64,000 nt of DNA, taken from Lucinisca nassula (Eukaryota; Mollusca; Bivalvia; Lucinida; Lucinidae). A model generated the notes under the pieces. The model saw nothing but the letters and a program-made list of their open reading frames with translations. It did not search any database and was not told the origin of the DNA. The position numbers and the translations under genes are program-made. The stretch lies in contig OY757017.1 of the NCBI GenBank assembly GCA_963580285.1, positions 111,943,245 through 112,007,244 on the forward strand. Reading direction: 5' to 3'. Below are positions 20,516-31,258 of the stretch, one piece after another. Every line of letters begins with the position of its first letter. Position 1 is the first letter of the stretch.

Positions 20516-21256
20516 GAGTTTACCCATCGGTAAAATCCATAAAATTAATGATAATTCATTCCTTATAGTTCCAATATTATCATCGAATTAATGTTAAAAA
20601 TGCCACCAAAATCGAAAATTTTAGTAATTATTTTTAAAGCGTAAGAGTGAACTTACCAACGTCATGGCGGTATGATTATTCAATTAGAGGCTGCCATCTT
20701 TGAAAGTTACCTTAGCGGAGACATATGTCAAGTCTTTAAATTCAGTTAAATTGTCTTCTAACATTAGTGTTTTCAATAGTTCTATCGATCTCCATCTTTT
20801 AATCGAGCGCTGTTGATGTCGCTTCATAAACATGAAGTAACACACGGGTTCGAAGCTTGCTCTTTGACGTCACATTATATTACTACCTGTCGCTGTGTGA
20901 AACGGATCTGAGATTCTTGCTCAGTATAAAATTTTCCTTTCAACCAATCAGATCACTCAAAATGTACATAATGATGGAGAATTTGAATTATTATGTGATA
21001 AACAAAATATTAGGCTCATGCTAATTTCATATGAAATTTATGAAAATCACCAAATGCTTGGCATTGCATATGTAACTGTCATTAAAATAAATATATTTTG
21101 TAATACAGCTAATCAGTAATGCCAGAGTAAAGTTTCATAAAGTTGACAATTGTAAGATCCTCTACATATCTCATTGCTAAATGTCAATATGAATGTCAAG
21201 CAAATACAGGAACCATAATACTGTTATAATTTCTTTTTTTTTATCTTCTCTTCTAG
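20516..21256. other. Candidate intron sequence
   Basis: No reading frame or repeat family recognised. It ends in a polypyrimidine tract (TTTCTTTTTTTTTATCTTCT) and a CTTCTAG acceptor, so at least its 3' part may be an intron. Confidence 0.35.
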
Positions 21257-21344
21257 GGATAAAGAGGAAATGAAAAGACGAAGAAGAGCCAAAGCAGCAG
21301 AGCATAAGCAGAAAACAAATACAAATGATGCAATCATTTTATAA
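21257..21344 (+). CDS. Candidate terminal exon of a host gene
   Basis: A classical splice acceptor (polypyrimidine tract then TTCTAG) precedes a frame that uses the first G to complete a split codon and then reads DKEEMKRRRRAKAAEHKQKT, then NTNDAIIL and a TAA stop at 21342-21344. The peptide is short, very basic and helix-prone, like the C-terminal tail of a nuclear or RNA-binding protein, but I do not recognise the gene. A possible polyadenylation signal AATAAA is at 21718-21723. No upstream exon was identified, so the gene may lie mostly to the left of the window or in long introns here. Chance cannot be excluded. Confidence 0.45.
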
Positions 21345-21379
21345 ACATTTTACAAACAAAAAAACTACTGTTTTCTGTG

Positions 21380-21545
21380 TGTGTGGTGACGTTTTATGAC
21401 CTGGTCAACACTATTAACACTATTTAGGACATTATTAGGTCAAGTTGCTTCTGAAAACCCTTCCACCCAGCGCGCTACTTTAAAGATTGGCCAGTTTCTG
21501 CTCTGCATGGAAGTGCCATGTAGCCCAATCTATACTGAAGGACTT
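21380..21545 (-). repeat. SINE-D-like, strongly diverged
   Basis: 'cgttttatgacctggtcaacact' and 'gtttctgctctgcatggaagtgccatgtagcccaatctat' follow SINE-D minus-strand order with many changes. If the exon above is real, this lies in its 3' UTR. Confidence 0.5.
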
Positions 21546-21643
21546 TTAAAAGCACCACTATGAATCATTTAATTATTCCTGAAATAAGCAACACTGAAAA
21601 AATTGGAACACCCGTCTGAGTTTTCATGACTGTGTTCTTTATG

Positions 21644-22878
21644 TCTGCAAATGCTTACAGTGATTGTGCAGTCATGCATTGAAATTTTAAGAAAAATGTA
21701 TTTTTTTTTTTTTTTCAAATAAAATCTGAACAAGTTATCATTTATGCCGGAATTTAATGTTCATACTGCTGAATGAATATTGCATACTGTAAAAACAGTA
21801 CAAAAACGACAAAGATCCTTAAATAAGTGTTTTTATCGAGTTTTGAAAATTGTCAGTTTTCCAAAAAATAGGGTACAGATAAAAATTTGAAGACCACTCT
21901 TTTAAAACCTGACCCATTGATGTTTTAATGCATAGGTTAAAGGAACTTGTCCACAAGTACTCTTTTCAATCAAATTTGTTTAAATGGTGTCCATTATCTG
22001 CACTTCCAGTTTCTGTGCAAAAAGTAAGAATCTTCGCAAAATGACATTGGAAAGAGAAAAGGTGTTGGATTAAAAGAAAACACAAAGCATGAATAGAGAT
22101 TAATCCCTGCTTCAAATTTCAACGAAATTTGGCCAACAGCCATGACAACGCAGCATATTGAAAATCACACTTTAATCATGTTTGGATTAATGCAGATTTA
22201 TCTCCCTTTAAGACTATTCTGAAGCTGATTTTAGCAACCCTTTCGAAAGCAAGTGTTCCCTATTGAAATTTGAATAAACCCAAACTATGCAAAAATTGGT
22301 TTCTGAATAGTCCCAAAGGTATTAATCAATACATGACTTGTGTGATTTTCAGTCTGCAGCATATCCGTGACTGCTGGCCAAATTTCAATAAAATTGTAAG
22401 TAGAGGTTTATCACTCTTCGTGCTAAATGTTTTCTTTCAATCCAGTACAGTTTTCCTTTCTGGTGTCATTTTGCATTTCACACTTTTTGTAAAGAAACCG
22501 AAAGTGAAAGAAGCAAACAACATTTAGACGTTCAAATTTGCCTGAAAAGGTTTCACTGTGACATATTCCTTCAACTTGTGTTTGTAAAACATCAGTTGGT
22601 CGGGATTTGAAAGGAGCGTCTTCAAAAATTTAATCACGCCCCATTTTTTTTTTATAAAAAAATCTCATTTTTCAAACATCGATAAAAACACTTTTTCAAG
22701 GGTCCTTGTATTTTCTGCGTATTTTTTTTAAAATATGCAGTATTTATTCAGAAGCATAAATGTTAAAATACAGCATGAACATCAACTCATTAAATTTTTA
22801 TGCAAAAATATAACAAACTTACATTTTTCTTGAATTTTTCATGCATGGCTGAACATCCACTTTAAGCATTTGCAGACT
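21644..22878. repeat. Long imperfect inverted repeat, arms ~530 bp
   Basis: 21644-22170 and 22341-22878 are reverse complements at about 70-80% by eye. Anchor pairs: CTGCAAATGCTTA with AAGCATTTGCAG (21645/22861); AAGTGTTTTTATCGA with TCGATAAAAACACTT (21824/22680); GAAATTTGGCCAACAGCCATG with its partner near 22370. The spacer is about 170 bp. A transcript would fold into a half-kilobase duplex. It starts 300 bp after the candidate terminal exon. Confidence 0.7.
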
Positions 22879-22989
22879 TGTAAAACTCAACCATTTAAAC
22901 TTATTCAGAATTGTTTATCTTGGGTGAAATTACATGATATAAAGTGGTGCATTTTTAAAGGTCCTAAGTAAAAATCAATCAAATAGAAT

Positions 22990-23330
22990 TCAGGAAAGTA
23001 CTCAGTGTTACTCTTCATTTATTGGTTTTTGTGACAATTCCTTCATCAAACGTCTGTCTGTCCATTAACACTGTCCAAGTGGTCAGGTCTCTTGCTCAAG
23101 AGGAATACTTTTTAATTTAGTGTCAGAGCAATGATACTGGGTAATGAGTTGTAACTAAGACCACAGAGGTCATTTCCATCCATTCTGGGTAAAAGACCAG
23201 CTTTAACAAAGACGTGATATAGGGTTTGGTTTTCTGTTTCATAACACCAGTTGACATATCTGTGGCATTCAGAAGTGTCTTTCAAAGTACAAATACCAGA
23301 AAACTGAGGATCTTCCAAACTCTTGCTGAA
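22990..23330 (-). other. No firm feature; weak coding potential
   Basis: A minus-strand frame (stop at 23112) reads ICTLKDTSECHRYVNWCYET and RMDGNDLCGLSYNSLP, protein-like, but it runs without a boundary into the word repeat at 23330-23720. No family recognised. Confidence 0.15.
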
Positions 23331-23720
23331 AAGTTTGAATCTGCTGCCAACCCTTGCTGAATAATGTTGCTGAATAATGTCTGAAAAAATTCCTGAACAT
23401 TTGCTGAACAGTGACACGTAATGTCTGAGTTTTGTCTGAACTGGTTCCAAATTCAGGAAAAAATTCAGTCAAATCGTTCAGCCAATATTCAGATGAATAG
23501 TGTCTGAAATTTGTCTGAACTGGTTCCAAATTCAGACAAAAATGTTCAGCCAATATTCAGATTAATAGTTTCTGAGTTTTGTCTGAACTGGTTCCAAATT
23601 CAGGAAAAATTCAGACATTAGTAAGGATAAATTCAGATAAAGTTCAGTCAGGTTTCAGGACCTGTTGAGTCAAAATTCAGACTGCTGTTCAGCCATAACT
23701 CAGACACTAAATTTCCATGA
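23330..23720. repeat. Word-reiterating repeat, TCTGAACTGG type
   Basis: GTCTGAACTGGTTCCAAATT occurs at 23434, 23513 and 23581, with ATTCAGAC, TTCAGCCAATATTCAGA and complements (GTCTGAA) throughout. Spacing is irregular. Confidence 0.6.
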
Positions 23721-23789
23721 GGAAATAAATGCTTCCAGTTTCCATTTGTTGTGCAATGTTTAAATGTATATTCCTTGTATGGTCTGCTT

Positions 23790-24410
23790 AAAGAAATCAT
23801 TTCAGTGGAACTTTCACTGGATTCCAGTGGCTGCCACTGGATTCTAGTGGAAATACCACTGGAATTTGATATCCCACGGAATTTCCAACGAATTCCAGCA
23901 GCTTAATTTATAAATGTAGTATTCCAGCAGAAATTCCAGTGAAATCCAGTGGAAATATCACTGGAATTCACTGAAAATTCCATTGGATTCCAGTGACAAT
24001 ATCACTGGATTCCAGCGGTCAAATGAGGTGGTATTCCAGTGGGTCTTCCGCTGTATTTTGGTGGAAATACCACAGAATTCCAGTGGAAATTCCATTGGAT
24101 TCCAGTGGCAAGGTTACTGGATTCCAGCGGTCAAATTAGGTGGTATTCCAGTGGGTATTCCACTGTATTTTGGTGGAAATACCACAGAATACCAGTGGAA
24201 ATTCCATTGAATTCCAGTGGATTAATGCCGTGGTATTCCAGTGGAATTTCCACTGGTTTCTATTGTTAAATTGACTTGAATTTAGTGACAAAACAATGGT
24301 ATGCTGCTGGAATTTCCAGTGAAAACCACCTAATTTTACCGCAGGATTCCTCTGGAATTGCCAGTGGAATGGCCAGTGGTATTCCAGTGGAATTTTGGAC
24401 AATATTTTCA
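23790..24410. repeat. Word-reiterating repeat, CCAGTGGAA type, copy 2
   Basis: Dozens of ATTCCAGTGG, CCACTGGAA and GGAAATACCAC words in both orientations. Open frames on both strands arise because the words carry no stops, giving Ile-Pro-Val-x-Ile-Pro style repeats; they are not genes. Confidence 0.7.
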
Positions 24411-24463
24411 CTAGGGTATAGTTAACTACTGGGAAGCAATGTTGTTCATACTCCAATGAATAC

Positions 24464-24524
24464 ATTGACTCACGCGACGTCAGTGACGTCATATTTTGAC
24501 GTCACTGACGTCGCGTGAGTCAAT
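24464..24524. repeat. Perfect 28-bp-arm palindrome with CRE and AP-1 sites
   Basis: The arms ATTGACTCACGCGACGTCAG… are perfectly complementary with a 5-nt loop. Each arm has TGACGTCA or a near match (CREB/ATF) and TGACTCA (AP-1). Confidence 0.85.
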
Positions 24525-24702
24525 GGTTCTCTTCAATATGATTGGACGATGGCGACGCAATGGCGCCAACGACGCTGTTCCGCTGTCCATAGGAAAACTG
24601 CGTGAAATTGTTTTCTTCTTTCATTTTAGCCCTTAAACAAGATTTTTTCGCCATATGATGGATGGGAAAAATGTAAATATAAGTAATAAACGTAATTTAT
24701 TT

Positions 24703-24815
24703 AAAATTCATCGAATTATGAACAACATCGGGTCACGAGCAAAGTTTAAGTAAACCCCTTCGGGGTTCACTTACTTTGCTCGTGACCCGATGTTGTTTAT
24801 ACTTCGATGAACATT
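24703..24815. repeat. Long hairpin with TTCG loop
   Basis: Arms from ATTCATCGAATTATGAACAA inward to TAAACCCC and back, nearly perfect, loop TTCG at 24759-24762. The flank 'gttgtt.atact.c.atgaa' also follows the previous palindrome, so both may be parts of one foldback element (24410-24815). Confidence 0.8.
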
Positions 24816-24848
24816 AAATACATTACATTCATTTCTTAAATATTTGCT

Positions 24849-25148
24849 TCAGTCACTTTCACTGAATACTGGAATCTTTCCAACAAAACATCTATTTGAA
24901 TTTGTTAAACGTGCAAAATAATACATATCTACAATATTCTGTACTTCAATAATGTCTGTTTCAATCAATTCCTTTACTTGAAAAAAATGACATGGAAGCT
25001 TTACATTGCATTCAACTTTCTCAAATTTCTTTATGACAGCCAAATACTTGGAACAAGAAGATTCTGTGTCTACCTTCAAAAAATACAAAATCTGTCCACA
25101 ATATGAAATTGTATCTTGTAAATATTCTATAGTATAGCTATTCAACAT
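24849..25148 (-). CDS. Possible coding fragment, unrecognised
   Basis: A 99-codon frame with protein-like content: YCGQILYFLKVDTESSCSKY, KKFEKVECNVKLPCHFFQVK, EVQNIVDMYYFARLTN, FVGKIPVF. It could be the last exon of a gene or the end of a transposon protein. No conserved motif, intron or neighbour supports either. It lies in single-copy-looking sequence between repeats. Confidence 0.3.
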   Translation of the reverse strand: MLNSYTIEYLQDTISYCGQILYFLKVDTESSCSKYLAVIKKFEKVECNVKLPCHFFQVKELIETDIIEVQNIVDMYYFARLTNSNRCFVGKIPVFSESD

Positions 25149-25160
25149 TTATCTTAACCT

Positions 25161-25353
25161 TTAACCTGCTGAATATTCACATAAGCCACACCCATTTCTG
25201 ACTTTGAACCAATCATATTACTTGATGCAGTTTATTTCTACATATTCATAAACTGAATGTCAAACAGTGTAGATCCTGATCAGAAGCCATCTGATCTGGA
25301 TCTATACTGTTTGCAAAGATAGGGCTTGTCGCCAACAACAGGCTAAAGGTTAA
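25161..25353 (+). mobile_element. P1 MITE, with partial duplication after it
   Basis: TTAA then a shortened end (CCTGCTGAATATTC), P1 body, and AACAACAGGCTAAAGGTTAA. The right quarter ('ttggatctacactgtttt…caaagatagggcttgtcgcc') is repeated at 25367-25420. Confidence 0.75.
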
Positions 25354-25424
25354 ACCAAGGTCCCTTTTGGATCTACACTGTTTTCAAAGATAGGGCTTGT
25401 CGCCTACAGCAGGGTAAATAGAGG

Positions 25425-25800
25425 ATCTTACATGAGTGCTCATGTATTATTGAATTTATTAAACGAGTTGAGGAAAAGGGATAAAATGCGAGGCTTTGCC
25501 GAGCATTTTATCACTTTTTCTCAACGAGTTTAATAAATGTAATAATACTTGAACACGAATGCAAGATTCTATTTATCATATGACACTTAAAACACATTTT
25601 ATTCACAATTTGTATGCAAAAATCTCAATATTCCGCCATTAGTAAAGGCGACGTAGCTAAGGACGCTGTACATGTAACGTTACGAGGCGTATCTAAGTAA
25701 TTTGCATAATTAATCCACTAGTGGATTACGGAATTTAATGCATGACGTTATTACACTCTCAGACGCGACGTCATATGATAAAGGTTAATTGTGAACGAAG
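25425..25800. mobile_element. Foldback element, 75-bp hairpin plus tail
   Basis: 25425-25575 folds on itself: 'gaggatcttacatgagtgctcatgtatta' with 'taatacttgaacacgaatgcaagattct', and GATAAAATGCGAGGC with GCCGAGCATTTTATC at the centre. The tail has ATTTATCATATGACAC and, inverted, GCGACGTCATATGATAAAG at 25763-25790, which may mark outer ends. Confidence 0.6.
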
Positions 25801-25984
25801 TAGTCTTAACCGAACTCATAACAGTGTGTATATAACCTCAAGATCTTGGGCAAATTTGCCATTCTTGCACGGTCTTCAGATAAAACTAACATATTAGCAA
25901 TAAAATTTGCAGGTAGTTGGGTACATGCATATTACAACTTCCAGAGGGCTTAAAACATACCTTGATGGTGCTTTGAAGGTACTT

Positions 25985-26600
25985 TATATAGGACTTTATC
26001 CGCGCTTCTTGAGGTAGTTCAAAGATACTTCCTTAAATGAAGTACATTTGAGGCACATATTGCTACTTATTTAAGGTGGAACTTCAAATGTACTTTTGTT
26101 TATAGATAGTGTGGGACTTCAGTTGTGCTTCTTGTGTGGGACTTCAGTTGTGCTTCATGTGAAGCTTCAAAGATACTGCCCCGAATGAAGTACTTTTGAG
26201 GCATAATTTGCATATTTTAGACGGAACTTTAATGGAACTTCTTCCAATAAATTGCTATCGTTAGTTGTTGCCATAGAGCTGAAGTACATTTGAAGCCTAG
26301 GTGGAACTTCAAATGTACTTTTGTTTATAGATAGTGTGGGACTTCAGTTGTGCTTCATGTGTGGGACTTCAGTTGTGCTTCATGTGAAGCTTCAAAGATA
26401 CTGCCCCGAATGAAGTACTTTTGAGGCATAATTTGCATATTTTAGACGGAACTTTAAAGGAACTTCTTCCAATAAATTGCTATTGTTAGTTGTTGCCATA
26501 GAGCTGAAGTACATTTGAAGCCTGTACTTCAGTAAGGCTCACTTGGTACTTCAGCAGAGAGCTTCATTTATACTTCTCATATACTTTAACTGTACTGATA
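25985..26600. repeat. Word-reiterating repeat, ACTTC type, with 220-bp duplication
   Basis: Words ACTTCAA, GAAGTAC and GTGCTTC on both strands. Two nearly identical units of about 217 bp start AGGTGGAACTTCAAATGTAC at about 26080 and 26298, a recent tandem duplication. Confidence 0.7.
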
Positions 26601-26624
26601 TTGTGGCTGGGTGTAGAGGTAATT

Positions 26625-26705
26625 TATGAGACATTGCTTCCAATTTTGTGGGACTTTTACCCGACATTGAGATGAAATGACTTCTCATGCCCTACCACCC
26701 TCACT
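26625..26705 (-). repeat. SINE-D fragment
   Basis: 'gacattgcttccaattttgtgggacttttacccgacattgagatgaaatgac…catgcccta'. Confidence 0.7.
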
Positions 26706-26917
26706 CTGATTGGACAAGCTATATTATATCCATACTCATTGAAGATTCATATGATCTTACACGGTTGGGTTATATCCAAATGAAATGCAGTCCTCCTATA
26801 TGAAGTCAGAACAAACTTACCTCATAACCTTTCTCTATCAAAAACTCTGCCAAATAGGAGCCATCCTGAAAGAAGAAAGCATAAAATGCAGTCAACCCCC
26901 TTTATACAGATATTCAA

Positions 26918-27097
26918 TTAACTCTTATCTTGCTGTTCACACAACCCTTATCTTTGCAAACAGTGTAGATCCAGATCAGATGGCTTCTGAAGAAGCCATC
27001 TGATCAGGATCTAAACTTTTGACATTAACTTTATGAATATATAGGAATAAATTAAATAAGGTAACCTGATTGGTTAAAAGTCAAAAATGGGTGTGGC
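26918..27097 (-). mobile_element. P1 MITE, cut off by SINE-D
   Basis: TTAA then CTCTTATCTTGCTG; hairpin core 26956-27020; P1 body up to 'aatgggtgtggc', then SINE-D. The other terminus is missing. Confidence 0.75.
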
Positions 27098-27283
27098 TTT
27101 TGTTTGTTTGTTTGATTTTAAGTTTAACATCCTCGTCAACACTGTAAAGGTCATTTTGGAGACGTTGATTCCAATTTTGTGGGACTTTTACCCGACATTG
27201 AGAGGACATGGCATCTCAAGCCCTGCCCCCCAGTGAAACCAATAGGGTTTATAAGCATGGATGGGCCGACTCACACCGCATTG
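27098..27283 (-). mobile_element. SINE-D, split by a CAGGG transposon
   Basis: Tail through '…ggatgggccgactcacaccgcattg', continuing after the transposon at 28567 ('cattgcctgggcaggct'). Confidence 0.8.
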
Positions 27284-27990
27284 CAGGGCTTCCGTAAGGC
27301 GGGCGTACGGCATATATTACTTCCTGAAATCGCTTCCGGACGCCCAAATTAAACATCAAAGGCGTCCCGCGGACTCCCGAAAATTGCTCTGTACGGCCAA
27401 AAATCTTTACCGAGACGTATAAACCCGCCCACTTTTAGCGATTTGTTAAAAGTTTGCTCCGCCTTCTTAGCTGAAACTGCTTTCTGCGTTTATTGAGTAC
27501 TAAGGACATCCCATTTTCTGCCTGCGCGGTATTATATTGACAGTCAGAATCACGTGCGTCGGCACACCTTTGATCATCATCGGTGTGTGAAAAACGTTTC
27601 GAGATGATTGCTCGGTGTTTGCATATAATTAAACGGATTAGTAGTTGAGGATAAACTAATTATCTCATTGACGATAAGTGTTTTTTTAATCCTGTGAACT
27701 TGTTACTGTTTAAATTAAAGCGGGTCGTAATTTAGGTGTTTGGAAGTGCGATTATTGTTAGCGATGCAAAGTGTGACAATACATGTAGTTTCAAAGATAG
27801 ATACGCATTTTTTCTTGAGTAAATAGCAGGTGTTCACTAGGTGAAATGACGAAAATAATTTATTAAATCGCAAAATGTCGCCGCGATCGCTGTTAGATTT
27901 TGGCGCCCCGAAAATACGTAAAACCAGCGAATGTGACCAGGCCGGTTCGTCCGGGTCCGAGCTGCAGTCTGATCTGTCTGTTAGCCAAAA

Positions 27991-28021
<31 letters not shown>

Positions 28022-28566
28022 CTACTGCTGACTCGTCTAAGTCTGCTCCAATTGACCAAAGTTGCACATGTTTCTGCATGTTTGTCTGAAGCAGTTCCGA
28101 GGGTTTAGAGTACAGTGAAGACTTGAAGCGTATGTTTTGCAAAGTTTGGCAAAACTCTTTTACAAAAGAATTTTTCTTCATATCTTTTTAATCCATATAA
28201 GACAATGGGTGTCAGGTTTGTTTTATTTGTGTTAAGTTCTACAAACAGTGTAGACAGCTCAGACGCTATGTTCTTTGGCGTCTGATCTGGGTCTACATGG
28301 TTAGTCAACACTATTCAAGTCATTTTTGAGCCAGTCAGTTTACCTATCCACACTTTAATAGCCATCTAAAAGAATATACAGATGATTAAAAATGTAAACA
28401 AGAGATTCATAGATTAAATAATATATATTTCTTCACCAAAACAATTTTACGATCCGCAAACACCTTGCTTCAAAGTTAGGACTTCCTGAATTTTCCAGTG
28501 GGACTTCCAGATTTCAAGGGTAGGAAGTCTGGGACTTCCTGAATTTGGGAGTTAATGGAAGCCCTG
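27284..28566 (+). mobile_element. 1.28-kb CAGGG/CCCTG DNA transposon
   Basis: Inverted ends CAGGGCTTCCGT / ATGGAAGCCCTG, flanked by perfect CATTG (27279-27283 and 28567-28571). Other SINE-D copies show the empty site. Inside is a plus-strand frame starting at 27875 (MSPRSLLDFGAPKIRKTSEC and a poly-Lys run from the A-tract at 27992-28020) that looks like a transposase N-terminus, probably hAT-like, but no catalytic domain remains. Near 28180-28300 lies a P2-like core piece. It is an internally deleted, non-autonomous copy. Confidence 0.75.
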
Positions 28567-28656
28567 CATTGCCTGGGCAGGCTAGTCAACCCTGTTTATA
28601 CAGATATTCAATTAAAGAACAAACACAGAATAATGATGATTTCAATGGAACAAATC

Positions 28657-28876
28657 TTAACCCTTGTCCTGCTGAGCCCGGATATGTCCTATCTTTAAAA
28701 CAATGAGCCCGGATATGTCTTACCTTTAAAACAATGTAGATCCAGATCAGATGGCTTCTTCATTGCTTGTCAATCAGTTTAAGAATTTCTTGCAATGATA
28801 CGCATCAAGAAATCTGATTGGTTGATAATCAGTTGAGCGTGTGGCATATTTAAATATTCAGCAGGTCAAGGGTTAA
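28657..28876 (-). mobile_element. P1 MITE with internal duplication
   Basis: TTAA-CCCTTGTCCTGCTGAG at the left and CAGCAGGTCAAGGG-TTAA at the right. The segment 'gagcccggatatgtc.ta.ctttaaaacaat' is present twice and the core hairpin is damaged. Confidence 0.8.
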
Positions 28877-28914
28877 GCTCATAATGAGAAGAATACCGTA
28901 TTTAATACGGCAAG

Positions 28915-28985
28915 AAAGAAACTTTGTGGACATTTGTTAGAATCGCCTGAATTTGAGACAATTCTAATGAATGTTCACAATATTT
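28915..28985. repeat. FB-A-like hairpin
   Basis: 'gtggacatttgttagaatcgcctgaat' pairs imperfectly with 'gagacaattctaatgaatgttcacaa'. It has the family word TTAGAATCGCCT. Confidence 0.5.
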
Positions 28986-28989
28986 GTTT

Positions 28990-29292
28990 TGGCCCCCGCC
29001 CATCAGGACTTGGAGAAATAGATTGGGCTGTATGTTGCTTCCATGCAGAGCTGAACCTGCCCACACATGAGTACTGATAAAGCGCTTAGAAAAACTAAGC
29101 CTGCCCAGGCGAAGTGTTGTGAGTCAGACCATCCAATAAATATAAACCTTTTTGTTTCATTGGGTGTCAGGGCTTAAGATGTCATTTCATCTCAATGTTC
29201 AGTAAAAGTCCCACAAAATTGGAAGCAGCATCTCTAAAATGACTTTAATAGTGTTGATAGGGACACTAAACCTCAGTTCAAACAAACAAAAC
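28990..29292 (+). mobile_element. SINE-D, full-length
   Basis: GGCCCCCGCCCATCAGG to 'aaacctcagttcaaacaaacaaaac', complete and about 15% diverged. Confidence 0.8.
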
Positions 29293-29460
29293 AATATCTG
29301 TTCTGGGCTTCCATGGAATAATTATGGGAAAGATGTCAATTAGTACCAATTACATGTTTACTACACCTTACTGGGTTTCTTCAAAGAGACAAATGGTTTA
29401 TATTAACACACTAATTCGGACTTTATACAGCTGTCACAAAATGTGAGAAGTGTATTGCAA

Positions 29461-29702
29461 TATGGGCCCCGTCAAGCGATTTTGGTACATATCGCCTATG
29501 CGAGCAGCGAACGTTCAGGCGAGCCTGCGCATCCGCACAGTCTCGCCAGAACCTTCGCTGCTGGCTCATACAAGCAGTGAACCAAGAGGAACCTTCAGAC
29601 AGAAAGCCATACCCCTGACCCCTCTGAATGGCTGGGCATGCCCAGTTAAAATTTGTCATGACGGAATGCTCGAAGGCACAAATTCGCTTAGCGGGGCTCA
29701 TA
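29461..29702 (+). mobile_element. TA-flanked MITE M3, copy 1
   Basis: Inverted ends TATGGGCCCCGTCAAGCG / CGCTTAGCGGGGCTCATA. An inner stem pairs GCGAGCAGCGAA…GGCGAGCCTG with complementary sequence. Other copies: 39436-39676 and 52057-52313. Confidence 0.8.
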
Positions 29703-29806
29703 GATGCAAAGTGTACTGCAAAAATACCACAATACACTGGTCTCTCGCTGTAACGACAGTATTTGTTCCCTAACAATTTGCTGCTGTAGCAAGGAACTTT
29801 TTACCT

Positions 29807-30019
29807 TTAACCCTTGTCCTGCTGAATATTCATATATGCCACACCCACTACCGATTATCAACCAATCAGATTACTTGATGCAAATTATTGCAACAAATTC
29901 ACAACCTGAATGACAAACAGTGTAGATCCTGATCAGATGGCTTCTTCAGAAGCCATCTGATCTGGATCAACATTGTTTCAAAGAAAAGGCATATCCGGGT
30001 TCAGCAGGACAAGGGTTAA
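29807..30019 (+). mobile_element. P1 MITE, intact
   Basis: 213 bp, TTAA-CCCTTGTCCTGCTG … CAGCAGGACAAGGG-TTAA, core hairpin at 29915-29975. One of the best-preserved copies. Confidence 0.85.
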
Positions 30020-30023
30020 AAAC

Positions 30024-30116
30024 TCCAAGAAAAAAACGTTGTGAACAAATATTTGGTAAGAATCATCTCACTGAGGCGATTCTAACAAATATCTACATTT
30101 GTTTCTTGGAGTATTA
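30024..30116. repeat. FB-A-like hairpin
   Basis: AACTCCAAGAAAAAAACG pairs with the end GTTTCTTGGAGTATT, and the centre is 'aagaatcatctcactgaggcgattcta'. Confidence 0.6.
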
Positions 30117-30205
30117 AATAATGACAATATTGTTGAATATCTCAAATTATTCTTCTCATCTTGAGGTAAGGAATCATCCCATTGAAATTGTCATTATAAT
30201 GTTTA

Positions 30206-30657
30206 CAGGGGGAACAACCTACGTCAGAGCAGTGACGTCATTACCGTTCTTAGGTTTGCCGGCGTTTACTACACAAAAGGCATTTGTCACAACACGTAGG
30301 CGCAGTCGGTGCATTAGATCATAAAAGATTCAAACATACTGAAATCTGTCCAAGAAATGTAACCTTTTGTTTAAATAATTCGACACAAGCTGATTTGGCA
30401 ATGATGTCGGAACTATCATTGTTTACAGCGCCGAATCAAATCTTGTGGCGAAGCTATCGAAGCCTTTTCAATGTATCTAGGTGGAATTAGCTCGCTGATG
30501 GGATGCAAATATTGTTCGTTACCAGCTGAAATATGTTTTCTGAAGACTCGTAATGTACAAATCTAGTTTGAAGCATTTTATTTACCCTATTTACACCAAT
30601 ATGGCCGCTTCCGAAATGGGTACGACATCTCTGCTATGACGTAGGTTGTTACCCCTG
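30206..30657. mobile_element. CAGGGG/CCCCTG element with 5-bp target duplication
   Basis: Ends CAGGGGGAACAACCTACGTC and its near-perfect inverse (30 of about 34 positions), flanked by perfect GTTTA (30201-30205 and 30658-30662). No transposase. hAT-like ends with a shorter duplication. Confidence 0.8.
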
Positions 30658-30884
30658 GTTTAGTTTCGTCATCGTATCGAATGTCGTTATAAAGAGGGCT
30701 GACTGTCTATTGCTTCAACATTTAAATATTTTATCTGTAGTGAAATGAATGGATAACCATTAACCGATTGTATGCTAGTGGACTCTTCCATTGCTGAATG
30801 TGGGACAAGTCCATTTGTCATAAAAGGGATGCCCGGGCTATTTTTCCATTTTTATTCTATTCTTGACGAAAAATTATATTAGCA

Positions 30885-30991
30885 AATAGTGCAGGCCCTG
30901 ATCAGACGCCGTGTTCTTCTGTGTCTCATCTGGGCCTGCACTGTGTTTGCCAGGGTACCCCTTAAGGGGTTTCCCGCATACAATGGGTTAA
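30885..30991 (+). mobile_element. P2 MITE, 3' half
   Basis: Core hairpin 30890-30950 ('gtgcaggccctgatcagacgcc…'), then 'aaggggtttcccgcatacaatggg' and TTAA, matching the right end of P2. Confidence 0.7.
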
Positions 30992-31088
30992 TTGCCATGG
31001 TGGCTGTCATAAATAAGGTCATCTTTTGGAAACCTTTAGACCTTTCTATAAGAGTATTATTCTACTGTCTCACTTCCTTTCCTTCACC

Positions 31089-31252
31089 TAGAAGCCTCCA
31101 TGGTGTATTGGTTATGCTACTCACCTTGTAAACCAGGGGTCACAGGATCGATCCCGGGCTTCTCCAGACTTTCTGATGAGTCTTTAAACTGAGGTCCCAT
31201 CTCAAATGACCTTAGCTGTGGGTGAGGCATAAAACTCAAACACTCACTCACT
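31089..31252 (+). mobile_element. SINE-C
   Basis: GCCTCCATGGTGTATTGG, box B GGATCGATCCC, and a CACTCACTCACTC tail. Confidence 0.8.
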
Positions 31253-31258
31253 CCTTAT

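Noticed and set aside
23983..24492. Open frames with Ile-Pro-Val and Asn-Ser-Ser-Gly repeats on both strands
   Set aside because: They come from the CCAGTGGAA word repeat, which lacks stop codons in several frames; no start context, splice signal or domain.
27965..28025. Poly-A of a processed pseudogene
   Set aside because: The A-run is inside a transposon with intact inverted ends and target duplication; no spliced gene sequence precedes it.
29423..29776. Overlapping frames of 107 and 117 codons on opposite strands
   Set aside because: They span the M3 MITE, whose palindromic GC-rich centre leaves both strands open.
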